A stretch of 14,417 nucleotides of DNA from DASSTJ01 sp035707965. GTDB taxonomy: Bacteria > Actinomycetota > Actinomycetes > Actinomycetales > Angustibacteraceae. Made by a program: the position numbers and the translations under genes. Positions within the stretch are counted from its first letter, which is position 1. Every line of letters starts with the position of its first letter. Positions 6,382 to 12,915 of this stretch are shown here, one piece after another. A model generated the notes under the pieces. The model was not told the origin of the DNA. It did not search any database and saw only the letters and a list, made by a program, of their open reading frames with translations. The stretch covers positions 1 through 14,417 of the forward strand of contig DASSTJ010000066.1 of assembly GCA_035707965.1 (NCBI GenBank), in the 5' to 3' direction.

Positions 6382-7089
6382 CTAGTGGACGCCGGACGCC
6401 ACCTCGCGCAGCGAGCGCGTCGGCCTCAGCCACGCACCCTCGGGCGGCAGGTCGTCCAGCCGCACCCGGTCGAGCGGCGTCGTGAAGGCGCCCGGCACGT
6501 CCTCCAGGTCGACGAACGTCAGGACGTCCGACTCCAGCGCGTAGCCGGCGACCTCGCTGAAGGACAGCACGACGACGTCCACCCCGTCGCGGGCGAGCGC
6601 CTCCAACGGCTCCTGGAAGTTACGACCGTCGCCGCTCGCGACGACCAGCCGCACCAGCTGGTGTGAGCGGCCGCGGTCAGTGATGTGCTGCAGCATCGAG
6701 AGGTCGACGTCGTCGTCGGGGTGGATCTTCGGCTTCGCGAACACCGCGTAGCCGAACGACCGGAGCGCCTCGATCCACCCCCGCATGCCGGTGCTCGCGC
6801 CCGGCGGCACGTTGGTGAAGACGCTGCCCTCCACCTCACGGTCGGCGGCGGCCTCCACGAACCACCGCGCGATGGCGTCGAAGCGCGGGCGTGACGCGGG
6901 GGAGGGCCGGGCCCCGATGACGTTGGCGAGCGTCATGTCGATGTTGGGTGCGTCCCAGACGAGCAGGTCGAGCGGCGGGCGCGACGCGTCGCCGGACCCG
7001 TCCAGGCTGATGGCCGAGCCCGGCGTCCCCTCGCGGTAGGGAGAGCTGGACTCTGCGGCAGCCGCGTCGACGTCGCTCATGACGGACAT
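6382..7089 (-). CDS. NYN domain protein, putative PIN-like ribonuclease (235 aa)
   Basis: NYN-domain protein of the PIN-like metal-dependent nuclease superfamily, probably an RNase acting on unknown RNA. Acidic residues expected for the active centre are visible: Asp46 and Asp51 in LLVWDAPNID, Asp126/127/129 in HPDDDVDLSMLQH, and Asp154 in VVASGDGRNF, the last being a hallmark of the family. An N-terminal low-complexity stretch (about residues 1-40) and a C-terminal tail of about 40 residues flank the domain. The ATG at 7089 has GGTGA 7 nt upstream; GTG 7131 or ATG 7080 remain possible. It lies upstream of the HipA-like gene on the same strand, but the latter has its own -10 element, so co-transcription is uncertain. 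Overall fold confidence is good; the target is unknown. Confidence 0.82.
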   Translation of the reverse strand: MSVMSDVDAAAAESSSPYREGTPGSAISLDGSGDASRPPLDLLVWDAPNIDMTLANVIGARPSPASRPRFDAIARWFVEAAADREVEGSVFTNVPPGASTGMRGWIEALRSFGYAVFAKPKIHPDDDVDLSMLQHITDRGRSHQLVRLVVASGDGRNFQEPLEALARDGVDVVVLSFSEVAGYALESDVLTFVDLEDVPGAFTTPLDRVRLDDLPPEGAWLRPTRSLREVASGVH

Positions 7090-7211
7090 GGTGGCATCAC
7101 CCGAGCCGTTGAGGACACGTTCCGGAGCCACGGGGTCGAGAACCGTGGCCGACCCGTCACCTGTGGCGCCCCCGCTCGTTGTGCCGGATGACCCGACGAA
7201 GGCAGGAGACG

Positions 7212-7352
7212 ATGGACGAGCACCCCGGTGAGCGGCGCGCCGACGAGCCGCCGGACGACGAGAGCCGGCACCAGCGGGACAGCGGAGCGGCCCTGCTGCT
7301 GGGCGCGGTCGTCCTGGCAGTCCTCATGGTCGCGTACGTGTACCTGCACTGA
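7212..7352 (+). CDS. Small single-pass membrane protein (46 aa)
   Basis: A short open frame that automated callers could miss. The encoded peptide has a charged N-terminal half (residues 1-24, rich in Asp, Glu and Arg) and one hydrophobic segment, SGAALLLGAVVLAVLMVAY (residues about 24-42), ending in VYLH. AGGAG precedes the ATG by 3 nt, a close but usable ribosome site. It is divergent from the NYN gene and lies 113 bp ahead of the transhydrogenase operon on the same strand. The N-terminus is probably cytoplasmic by charge. I do not recognise a family. Coding is supported by the SD, the amphiphilic design and GC-rich third positions, not by homology. Confidence 0.62.
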   Translation: MDEHPGERRADEPPDDESRHQRDSGAALLLGAVVLAVLMVAYVYLH

Positions 7353-7383
7353 ACGGCGGCTCTAGCGCCTGAATCACGCTCAT

Positions 7384-7425
7384 CGCAAGGCTTGGGCCAA
7401 TTTTTGCGCAATCATGTGACGCAAG
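7384..7425. promoter_or_regulatory. Repeat cluster upstream of the transhydrogenase operon
   Basis: An unusually AT-rich patch holds three copies of CGCAA, at 7384-7388, 7407-7411 and 7420-7424. It also holds TTGCG at 7404-7408, which forms an inverted repeat with the last copy (TTGCG-N11-CGCAA). TTGGGCCAA at 7392-7400 is a second small symmetric element. The cluster sits about 40-80 nt upstream of the expected transcription start, the position of an activator site. Protein unknown. Confidence 0.35.
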
Positions 7426-7453
7426 TCTCGCCCCAGACGGCCGCTGGACCCCC

Positions 7454-7459
7454 TAGCGT
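7454..7459 (+). promoter_or_regulatory. -10 element (leaderless-type) of pntAA
   Basis: TAGCGT is followed by 6 nt and the ATG at 7466. No SD lies in the gap and no good -35 is seen around 7430-7436. This fits a leaderless transcript that may need an activator. Confidence 0.55.
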
Positions 7460-7465
7460 GCGGGC

Positions 7466-8665
7466 ATGCGGATCGCCGTCCCAGCTGAACGACGTCCCGG
7501 AGAGCGCCGCGTCGCCGCGGTGCCGGACACCATCGCGCCTCTGACGCGCGACGGTCACCAGGTCGTGGTCGAGACAGGAGCAGGTCGCGGCTGCTTCGTG
7601 AGCGACCAGGACTACCGGGACGCCGGGGCCGAGGTCGTGGACGGTGACGTCCTGTCGGCCGCCGACGTCGTGCTGCACGTGCGGCCCCTGGAGCCGGACG
7701 TCGTCCAGCGGCTGCGCCCCGGTGCCGTCACTCTCGGGTTCTGCTCGCCGTCCGCCGAGCCGGACGGCGTGCGTGCCTTGCGTGACGGCCGCGTGACCGC
7801 GTTCTCCATGGAGCTCGTGCCGCGCATCTCGCGGGCCCAGTCGATGGACGCGTTGACATCTCAGGCGCTGGTGGCCGGATACCGCTGCGTGCTCGAGGCG
7901 GCCATGCGCCTCCCACGCTTCTTCCCGCTCTTCATGACCGCGGCGGGTACCGTGCCACCCGCGAAGGTGCTGGTGCTCGGCGCGGGCGTCGCCGGCCTGC
8001 AGGCGATCGCGACCGCGCGGCGGCTGGGCGCGGTCGTCGAGGCGTACGACGTGCGGCCGGCCTCGGCCGACGAGGTGCGGTCGATGGGCGCCACGTTCAT
8101 CCAGCTGGAGCTCGAGGCGATCGAGGGTGTGGGCGGCTACGCCCGCGAGATGGCGGAGGACCGCGCTCGTCGGCAGATGGAGCTGCTCACGCCGTACGTC
8201 GTGAAGTCGGACGTCGTCATCACGACCGCTGCTGTGCCTGGACGTCGTGCGCCGCTGCTCGTCACCCGGCAGATGGTCGAGGGCATGCGGCCGGGCTCCG
8301 TCGTCGTCGACCTGGCCGCCGAGAGCGGTGGCAACGTCGAGGGATCCGTTGCAGGGCAGGACGTCGCGGTGGGTGGCGCCACCCTCGTCGGCATGGCGGA
8401 CGCGTCGTCCACGATGCCCGTCGACGCCAGCCGGCTCTACGCCAAGAACGTCTCGAACCTGCTCGCGCTCATGGTGGACGCGGACGGCGCGCTGCACCTG
8501 AACCTCGACGACGAGGTCCTGGCCGGCGCCTGCCTGACGCACGACGGTGTCGTGCGGCACGCGCCCACGGCGGAGTCGCTCGGCGACTCCCCGGCACCGC
8601 CAGCGGACGAGCCGCCACCGGGCGCGGGTCCGGCCGCCGCTCACGTGACCGAGGGAGGTGCCTGA
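7466..8665 (+). CDS. pntAA: NAD(P) transhydrogenase subunit alpha part 1 (399 aa)
   Basis: Soluble NAD(H)-binding domain I of the proton-translocating Re/Si-specific NAD(P) transhydrogenase, which reduces NADP+ with NADH driven by the proton gradient. It faces the cytoplasm at the membrane. Seen: the N-terminal IAVPAERRPGERRVAAVPDT (alanine dehydrogenase/PNT N domain), the RISRAQSMDAL loop at 120-130 that closes the hydride-transfer site, and the Rossmann GAGVAGLQA at 172-180 followed by the acidic EAYDVR. The C-terminus is a Pro/Ala-rich linker. Unlike E. coli PntA, the membrane part is a separate gene, as in Rhodospirillum rubrum. The stop codon overlaps the ATG of pntAB. ATG 7466 is chosen from the -10 spacing and the conserved N-terminus. 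Confidence 0.95.
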   Translation: MRIAVPAERRPGERRVAAVPDTIAPLTRDGHQVVVETGAGRGCFVSDQDYRDAGAEVVDGDVLSAADVVLHVRPLEPDVVQRLRPGAVTLGFCSPSAEPDGVRALRDGRVTAFSMELVPRISRAQSMDALTSQALVAGYRCVLEAAMRLPRFFPLFMTAAGTVPPAKVLVLGAGVAGLQAIATARRLGAVVEAYDVRPASADEVRSMGATFIQLELEAIEGVGGYAREMAEDRARRQMELLTPYVVKSDVVITTAAVPGRRAPLLVTRQMVEGMRPGSVVVDLAAESGGNVEGSVAGQDVAVGGATLVGMADASSTMPVDASRLYAKNVSNLLALMVDADGALHLNLDDEVLAGACLTHDGVVRHAPTAESLGDSPAPPADEPPPGAGPAAAHVTEGGA

Positions 8666-8988
8666 TGGAGGGCATGACGCTGCTGACGTTCTTCGTGCTC
8701 GCGGTCTTCGTCGGCTTCGAGGTGGTGTCGAAGGTCTCGACGACGTTGCACACGCCGTTGATGAGTGGCGCCAACGCGATCCACGGAATCATCCTCGTCG
8801 GCGCGATCCTCGTGACCGGTCACTCGGACTCCACCCTCGCTCTGGTGCTCGGGCTCGTCGCGACCGTGCTGGCCACCATGAACATGGTGGGCGGCTTCGT
8901 CGTCACCGACCGCATGCTCGAGATGTTCAAGGGGCGCTCGCCGCGGGCTGAACCGGCCCGCACGAACGACGGGGGGTCCGCGCGGTGA
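8665..8988 (+). CDS. pntAB: NAD(P) transhydrogenase subunit alpha part 2 (107 aa)
   Basis: Small membrane subunit that contributes the alpha-side helices of the proton channel (domain II) of transhydrogenase. Three hydrophobic segments are visible, with the conserved TTLHTPLMSGANAIHGII between the first and second and MNMVGGFVVTDRMLEMF at the end, both diagnostic. The ATG shares one base with the TGA stop of pntAA, and GAGGTG lies just upstream. The C-terminal 15 residues are hydrophilic. Its GTGA overlap with pntB means all three subunits are coupled in translation. Length is normal for the split form. Confidence 0.95.
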   Translation: MEGMTLLTFFVLAVFVGFEVVSKVSTTLHTPLMSGANAIHGIILVGAILVTGHSDSTLALVLGLVATVLATMNMVGGFVVTDRMLEMFKGRSPRAEPARTNDGGSAR

Positions 8989-10484
8989 ACGTCCTGTCAC
9001 CTACCTGGACCGCCCTGCTCTACCTGGTGGTCTCCGTCTGCTTCATCCTCGCCCTCAAGGGGCTCTCGTCGCCGGCCACCGCTCGCCGCGGCAACCTGCT
9101 CGGCGCCGCCGGCGCGGTCGTCGCCGTCGTGGTGGTGTTCTTCTCGAACGACCTCAACCACGTCGTGCCGATCCTCGCCGCGATCGCGGTCGGCTGCCTC
9201 ATCGGGGTGCCGATGGCGCGGCGCGTCGCGATGACGCAGATGCCGCAGCTCGTCGCGCTGTTCAACGGTGTCGGCGGCGGTGCGGCTGCGTTCGTCGCGG
9301 CGCTGGAGCTGACCGGCTCCATCGCCGTCCCGGGCGGCCGCGTCCCGGCGCTCGTCGGGTCGGGTGACACCGGCTGGTTCGCCTACGCCCCGCTCGCGGG
9401 CGACTCGCTGGTCGGGGTGCCCGCGACCGCGTCCACCTACATCGCGGCCGCGGCCGGTGCGTTCACCGTGCTCGTCGGCTGCGTGTCGTTCAGCGGTTCC
9501 GCCATCACGTTCGCCAAGCTCCAGGAGCTGATGACCGGGCGACCGGTGACCTTCCCCGGCGGGCCCGTCGTCTTCGGCGGATCGCTGCTCGCGGGCGTGG
9601 CGCTCGCGGTCGGACTGGTTGTCGACGCCCGCGACAGCCTCGTGTCGCCGTGGCTGCTGCTGGCGCTCGCCCTGGTGTCCCTGGTCGTCGGCGTCCTGTT
9701 CGTGCTGCCGGTCGGCGGTGCCGACGTCCCGATCGTCATCTCGCTGCTCAACGCGTTCACCGGTCTGACGGTCGCGGCGTCCGGCTACGTGCTCGACAAC
9801 ACGCTGCTGCTCGTCGCCGGCACGCTGGTCGGCGCCAGCGGCACGATCCTGACCCGGCTGATGGCCGCGGCGATGGGCCGCTCGCTCACCAGCACGCTGT
9901 TCGGCGCCTTCAAGGCGTCCGCCGGGGGCCCGGCCGCTGCCGGCGAGGAGCGCCCGGTGCGGTCCGGCAGCGCCGAGGACGTCGCGATCCTCCTGGGGTA
10001 CGCGCGCAAGGTCGTCATCGTGCCCGGCTACGGCCTCGCGGTCGCCCAGGCGCAGCACACGATCCGCGAGCTGGCCGAGCTGCTCGAGGCACGCGGCGTC
10101 GAGGTCCTGTACGGCATCCACCCCGTGGCCGGCCGCATGCCGGGCCACATGAACGTGCTGCTGGCCGAGGCCAACGTGCCGTACGAGGTGCTCAAGGAGA
10201 TGGACGAGGTCAACCCCGAGCTGCCCACCACCGACGTGGCGCTCGTCGTGGGCGCCAACGACGTGGTGAACCCAGCCGCCAAGACCACGCCGGGAGCGCC
10301 CATCTACGGCATGCCGATCCTCGAGGTGTCGCAGGCGCAGCAGGTCGTCTTCCTCAAGAGGTCGATGCGCCCGGGCTTCGCGGGCATCGAGAACGAGCTG
10401 CTCTACGACCCCAAGACGATGCTGCTGTTCGGTGACGCCAAGGAGTCCCTCACCAAGGTCGTCGCGTCGGTCAAGAACCTCTGA
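8985..10484 (+). CDS. pntB: NAD(P) transhydrogenase subunit beta (499 aa)
   Basis: Beta subunit of the proton-translocating transhydrogenase. The first about 300 residues form the membrane bundle with many hydrophobic helices, including VAMTQMPQLVALFNGVGGGA and FSGSAITFAKLQELM. The last about 175 residues form NADP(H)-binding domain III: VPGYGLAVAQAQ near residue 347, GIHPVAGRMPGHMNVLLAEA, GANDVVNPAA near 422, and FLKRSMRPGFAGIENEL. All canonical motifs are intact. The GTG start overlaps the pntAB stop by 4 nt and is preceded by GGGGGG. It is the last gene of the operon; the PlsC gene begins 35 nt later with its own -10. The enzyme supplies NADPH for biosynthesis and redox defence. Confidence 0.96.
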   Translation: MNVLSPTWTALLYLVVSVCFILALKGLSSPATARRGNLLGAAGAVVAVVVVFFSNDLNHVVPILAAIAVGCLIGVPMARRVAMTQMPQLVALFNGVGGGAAAFVAALELTGSIAVPGGRVPALVGSGDTGWFAYAPLAGDSLVGVPATASTYIAAAAGAFTVLVGCVSFSGSAITFAKLQELMTGRPVTFPGGPVVFGGSLLAGVALAVGLVVDARDSLVSPWLLLALALVSLVVGVLFVLPVGGADVPIVISLLNAFTGLTVAASGYVLDNTLLLVAGTLVGASGTILTRLMAAAMGRSLTSTLFGAFKASAGGPAAAGEERPVRSGSAEDVAILLGYARKVVIVPGYGLAVAQAQHTIRELAELLEARGVEVLYGIHPVAGRMPGHMNVLLAEANVPYEVLKEMDEVNPELPTTDVALVVGANDVVNPAAKTTPGAPIYGMPILEVSQAQQVVFLKRSMRPGFAGIENELLYDPKTMLLFGDAKESLTKVVASVKNL

Positions 10485-10507
10485 CCGGCGGGCGCCTTAT
10501 GGCACCG

Positions 10508-10513
10508 TAGGCT
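10508..10513 (+). promoter_or_regulatory. -10 element of the PlsC-type gene
   Basis: TAGGCT is followed by GGC and two consecutive GTG codons. The second GTG (10520) lies exactly 6 nt after the hexamer, the same distance as in several other genes here, so it is favoured as the leaderless start. Confidence 0.5.
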
Positions 10514-10519
10514 GGCGTG

Positions 10520-11290
10520 GTGGCCGACCTCGTCTACCCGCCTGTCATCGCCGCGTGCAAGCTGTGGTTCAAGGCCACCGGCATGCACGTCGTCGTCGCG
10601 GGCACCGAGCACCTGCCGAGGAGCGGCGGAGCCGTCGTCGCGAGCAACCACGTCAGCTACCTGGACTTCATCTTCGCCGGCCTCGCCGGTGTCGAGATCG
10701 GCCGCCTCACGCGGTTCATGGCCAAGGACGCGGTGTTTCGCAACAAGGTGTCCGGCCCGCTGATGCGCGGCATGAGCCACATCCCCGTGGACCGGGACGC
10801 CGGCTCCGCATCCTTCCGCGCGGCGTTGACGGCGTTGAAGTCCGGCGAGCTCGTCGGCATCTTCCCCGAGGCGACGATCAGCCAGTCGTTCACGGTGAAG
10901 GAGCTGAAGTCCGGGGCGGTGCGGCTCGCGCAGGGCGCCGGGGTGCCGCTGGTGCCGGTCGCGGTCTGGGGCGGCCAGCGCATGTTCACCAAGGGGCACC
11001 CGAAGTCGCTGCTGTCCCGCGGCCGCCACGTCTTCGTGCAGGTCGGCGAGCCGATCGACGCCCCGCGGAAGGCCGACGCGGACGCGCTCACCGCGACGTT
11101 GCGGCAGCGCCTCCAGTCCATGCTCGAGCAGCTGCAGCGCCTGACGCCTGAGCAGCCGTCCGGTGCTGGAGACGCCTGGTGGCACCCCGCCCACCTCGGT
11201 GGTGCGGCGCCGACCCCCGAGCAGGCAGCGGTCCTGGAGGACGAGGAGCGGCGGGCGCGGCAGCAGGCGCGCGGGACGACGTCCGACTGA
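10520..11290 (+). CDS. PlsC-type lysophospholipid acyltransferase (256 aa)
   Basis: 1-acyl-sn-glycerol-3-phosphate acyltransferase family protein, expected to acylate lysophosphatidic acid or a similar acceptor at the membrane in phospholipid synthesis. Motif I, NHVSYLD, gives the catalytic HX4D at residues 44-49. Motif III is FPEATIS near 115-121, where the usual FPEGT/S has Ala instead of Gly. Motif IV is VPLVPVAVWG near 142-151. A Gln/Arg-rich C-terminal tail (from about 200) follows the domain. GTG 10520 was preferred over GTG 10517 from the -10 spacing. The gene follows pntB but probably has its own promoter, and it ends in a symmetric hairpin shared with the convergent PH-domain gene. 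More than one PlsC paralogue is usual in actinobacteria, so the exact acceptor is open. Confidence 0.9.
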   Translation: MADLVYPPVIAACKLWFKATGMHVVVAGTEHLPRSGGAVVASNHVSYLDFIFAGLAGVEIGRLTRFMAKDAVFRNKVSGPLMRGMSHIPVDRDAGSASFRAALTALKSGELVGIFPEATISQSFTVKELKSGAVRLAQGAGVPLVPVAVWGGQRMFTKGHPKSLLSRGRHVFVQVGEPIDAPRKADADALTATLRQRLQSMLEQLQRLTPEQPSGAGDAWWHPAHLGGAAPTPEQAAVLEDEERRARQQARGTTSD

Positions 11291-11316
11291 CTCCCGCGGG
11301 CGCCCCGCGTCAGTCG
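11284..11316. terminator. Bidirectional terminator containing both stop codons
   Basis: The outer arms CGACTGA (11284-11290) and TCAGTCG (11310-11316) are exact reverse complements. Inside them CGCGGG (11295-11300) and CCCGCG (11304-11309) pair around a CGC loop, with CTCC bulged on the left. The TGA of the PlsC gene and the TGA (TCA on plus) of the PH-domain gene occupy mirror positions in the outer stem. The hairpin is equally good on both strands; there is no T-run. Confidence 0.65.
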
Positions 11317-11864
11317 TCGAGGCGCATGCGCCGGCGGCGGTACCGGCTGGACGCCACACCTTCCGGCCCGAAGAGCTCGTTGGAGAGCGCCGCGAAGAGC
11401 TGGGCCGAGTCGGGAAGGAAGCTCACCGACCGCAGCGCCTGGTCGCGCCCCGCCGACTCGAAGACGAACTCGCCGAAGTGCAGCAGCCGCCCCAGTGGTG
11501 ACACGTTGTACGACATGTCGGTGACCTTCATCAGCGGCATGATCGCCACCTTGCGCGTGAAGATGCCGTACGTGCGCAGCAGCCGCTCGTCGGTCACCAC
11601 GAACCAGTCGTGCTGGCGCTCGAAGAACTGCCAGATCAGCCAGCCGACGGACGCGAGGAAGCCCAGCCACGCCAGGTCGCGGACGCCCGGCACGCCCGCC
11701 GGCAGCCGCACGTCGATCCAGCTGGCGACGAGGAACGCGAGGACGCACAGTCCCATCGGTGGCAGCAGCACCACCCAGTGGCGACGCACCGTGACGACGA
11801 CGCGCTCGTTGGGTAGCAGGTAGCGCTCGACACGCGCCCGGCCGCCGGTGGTCACGGCCTCCAC
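11310..11864 (-). CDS. Bacterial PH-domain membrane protein (184 aa)
   Basis: Membrane protein with a bacterial pleckstrin-homology domain of the DUF304/YdbT type. Two hydrophobic segments (about residues 29-50 and 64-81) form a hairpin in the membrane. The PH-like domain follows, from HDWFVVTDERLLRTYGIFTRKV (84-105) through IMPLMKVTDMSYNVSPLGRLLHFGEFVFESAG (108-139). The C-terminus is arginine-rich (RYRRRRMR). GTG 11864 stands 6 nt after TAGGCG (11876-11871), similar to the leaderless genes nearby. An alternative GTG at 11855 has GGAGG 3-4 nt upstream and is also possible. The neighbour upstream is a 55-residue membrane protein. Function of the family is poorly known; membrane or lipid-linked scaffolding is a guess. 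Confidence 0.85.
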   Translation of the reverse strand: MEAVTTGGRARVERYLLPNERVVVTVRRHWVVLLPPMGLCVLAFLVASWIDVRLPAGVPGVRDLAWLGFLASVGWLIWQFFERQHDWFVVTDERLLRTYGIFTRKVAIMPLMKVTDMSYNVSPLGRLLHFGEFVFESAGRDQALRSVSFLPDSAQLFAALSNELFGPEGVASSRYRRRRMRLDD

Positions 11865-11873
11865 GGCCGGCGC

Positions 11874-12041
11874 CTAGCCGGCCAGCAGCGCGTCGAAGAA
11901 CCGCGCGACGGCGGCGAGACCGGAGAGGATCCCGTCCCAGGCGGCGCGCATGATGGTCGCGGCCTGGTCAGGCGACTTGAAGGCCGCGTAGACGAGGAAC
12001 GCGATGACGAGCCACATCAGCGGACGACGAAGCCGGCCCAC
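11874..12041 (-). CDS. Small membrane protein (55 aa)
   Basis: A short open frame below common length cut-offs. The GTG at 12041 is preceded by GGAGGTGA, a near-perfect SD with about 5 nt spacing to the start. The peptide begins with a basic stretch (MGRLRRP), continues with a hydrophobic helix PLMWLVIAFLVYAAF (about residues 7-21), and has a second amphipathic segment (WDGILSGLAAVARFFDALLAG) at the C-terminus. Its TAG stop overlaps the -10-like TAGGCG of the PH-domain gene, so the two genes are packed without a gap. I do not recognise a family. The strong ribosome site makes translation very likely. Function could be linked to its PH-domain neighbour. Confidence 0.75.
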   Translation of the reverse strand: MGRLRRPLMWLVIAFLVYAAFKSPDQAATIMRAAWDGILSGLAAVARFFDALLAG

Positions 12042-12145
12042 GCGTCACCTCCGTCCGGTCTGCGCGCCCTGCGGCTGCGTCACGCTCGACGCGGACGGGC
12101 ACGACTCGTCGTCCATTGTGTCGGGATCATTCACCCGGACGGCGG

Positions 12146-12174
12146 AGGTGGGCCCGCGTGTCGGCAGCCCACCT
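12146..12174 (-). terminator. Hairpin downstream of upp, probable terminator
   Basis: AGGTGGGC (12146-12153) and GCCCACCT (12167-12174) are an exact 8-bp inverted repeat with a 13-nt loop. It begins 17 nt past the upp stop on the minus strand. It is the only clear structure in the 149-bp gap 12042-12190. No T-run, as is common in high-GC genomes. Confidence 0.55.
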
Positions 12175-12190
12175 GGCGGCGCAGCGGCCC

Positions 12191-12829
12191 TCAGACGACG
12201 CCGTACAGGCGGTCGCCCGCGTCACCCAGGCCGGGCACGATGTAGCCCAGCTCGTTGAGGCCGTCGTCCATGCCGGCGGTGACCACGGTGACCGGCACAT
12301 CGACGTCCTTCAGCTCCGCCTCGACGTGGGCGACGCCCTCCGGTGCGCTGAGCAGGCAGATCGCGGTGATGTGGTCGGCGCCGCGCTCGATCAGGTAGTG
12401 GACGGCGGCGGACAGCGTGCCGCCGGTGGCCAGCATCGGGTCGAGCACGTAGCACTGGCGTCCCGAGAGGTCGTCGGGCAGGCGCGTGGCGTACGTCGTG
12501 GCCGTGAGCGTCTGCTCGTCGCGCACCATCCCGAGGAAGCCGACCTCCGCCGTGGGCAGCAGCCGGACCATGCCGTCGAGCATGCCGAGACCCGCGCGAA
12601 GGATCGGCACGACCAGCGGCTTCGGAGCCGAGAGCCGGATGCCCTGCGCCGGGGCCACCGGTGTCTGCACCTGCGTCGGCTCGACCCGCACGTCGCGGGT
12701 GGCCTCGTAGGCGAGGAGGGTCACCAGCTCGTCGGCCAACCGCCGGAACGTGGGTGAGTCGGTGCTCCGGTCGCGCAGGGCGGTGAGCTTGTGGGCGATG
12801 AGCGGGTGGTCCGCGACGTGGACGCGCAT
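12191..12829 (-). CDS. upp: Uracil phosphoribosyltransferase (212 aa)
   Basis: Uracil salvage enzyme that makes UMP and pyrophosphate from uracil and PRPP in the cytoplasm. Length is typical. The N-terminal VHVADHPLIAHKLTALRD, the VVPILRAGLGMLDG stretch at 73-86, the PRPP loop VLDPMLATGGTLS at 128-140, and the uracil-binding GYIVPGLGDAGDR at 195-207 are all present. The ATG at 12829 lies 6 nt after TAGGTT with no SD, which is a leaderless-type start. The gene is divergent from the TadA-associated protein gene across 86 bp and is followed by a strong hairpin, so it is probably a single-gene unit. Confidence 0.97.
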   Translation of the reverse strand: MRVHVADHPLIAHKLTALRDRSTDSPTFRRLADELVTLLAYEATRDVRVEPTQVQTPVAPAQGIRLSAPKPLVVPILRAGLGMLDGMVRLLPTAEVGFLGMVRDEQTLTATTYATRLPDDLSGRQCYVLDPMLATGGTLSAAVHYLIERGADHITAICLLSAPEGVAHVEAELKDVDVPVTVVTAGMDDGLNELGYIVPGLGDAGDRLYGVV

Positions 12830-12835
12830 GGCCAG

Positions 12836-12841
12836 AACCTA
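12836..12841 (-). promoter_or_regulatory. -10 element (leaderless-type) of upp
   Basis: TAGGTT on the minus strand, 6 nt before the ATG at 12829. Transcription is expected to begin at the start codon. No clear -35 is seen. Confidence 0.55.
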
Positions 12842-12903
12842 CCGTGCACCACCGGCTCCACGGCTTCCTGGCGTTCGACTCCCGATGACGTGCTCAGCCA
12901 TGC

Positions 12904-12909
12904 CACGAT
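12904..12909 (+). promoter_or_regulatory. -10-like element of the TadA-associated gene
   Basis: CACGAT, which keeps the important A2 and T6, lies 6 nt before the GTG at 12916. There is no SD. It is weaker than the other -10 elements but has the same spacing. Confidence 0.4.
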
Positions 12910-12915
12910 GGGGCC

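Noticed and set aside
7412..8644. 410-residue minus-strand open frame opposite pntAA
   Set aside because: Low-complexity Arg/His/Gly-rich translation with no family signature; pntAA on the other strand has complete motifs. It is a high-GC shadow.
8997..10148. 383-residue minus-strand open frame opposite pntB
   Set aside because: Antisense to an intact pntB with all domain III motifs; the translation is Asp/Arg/His-rich without domains.
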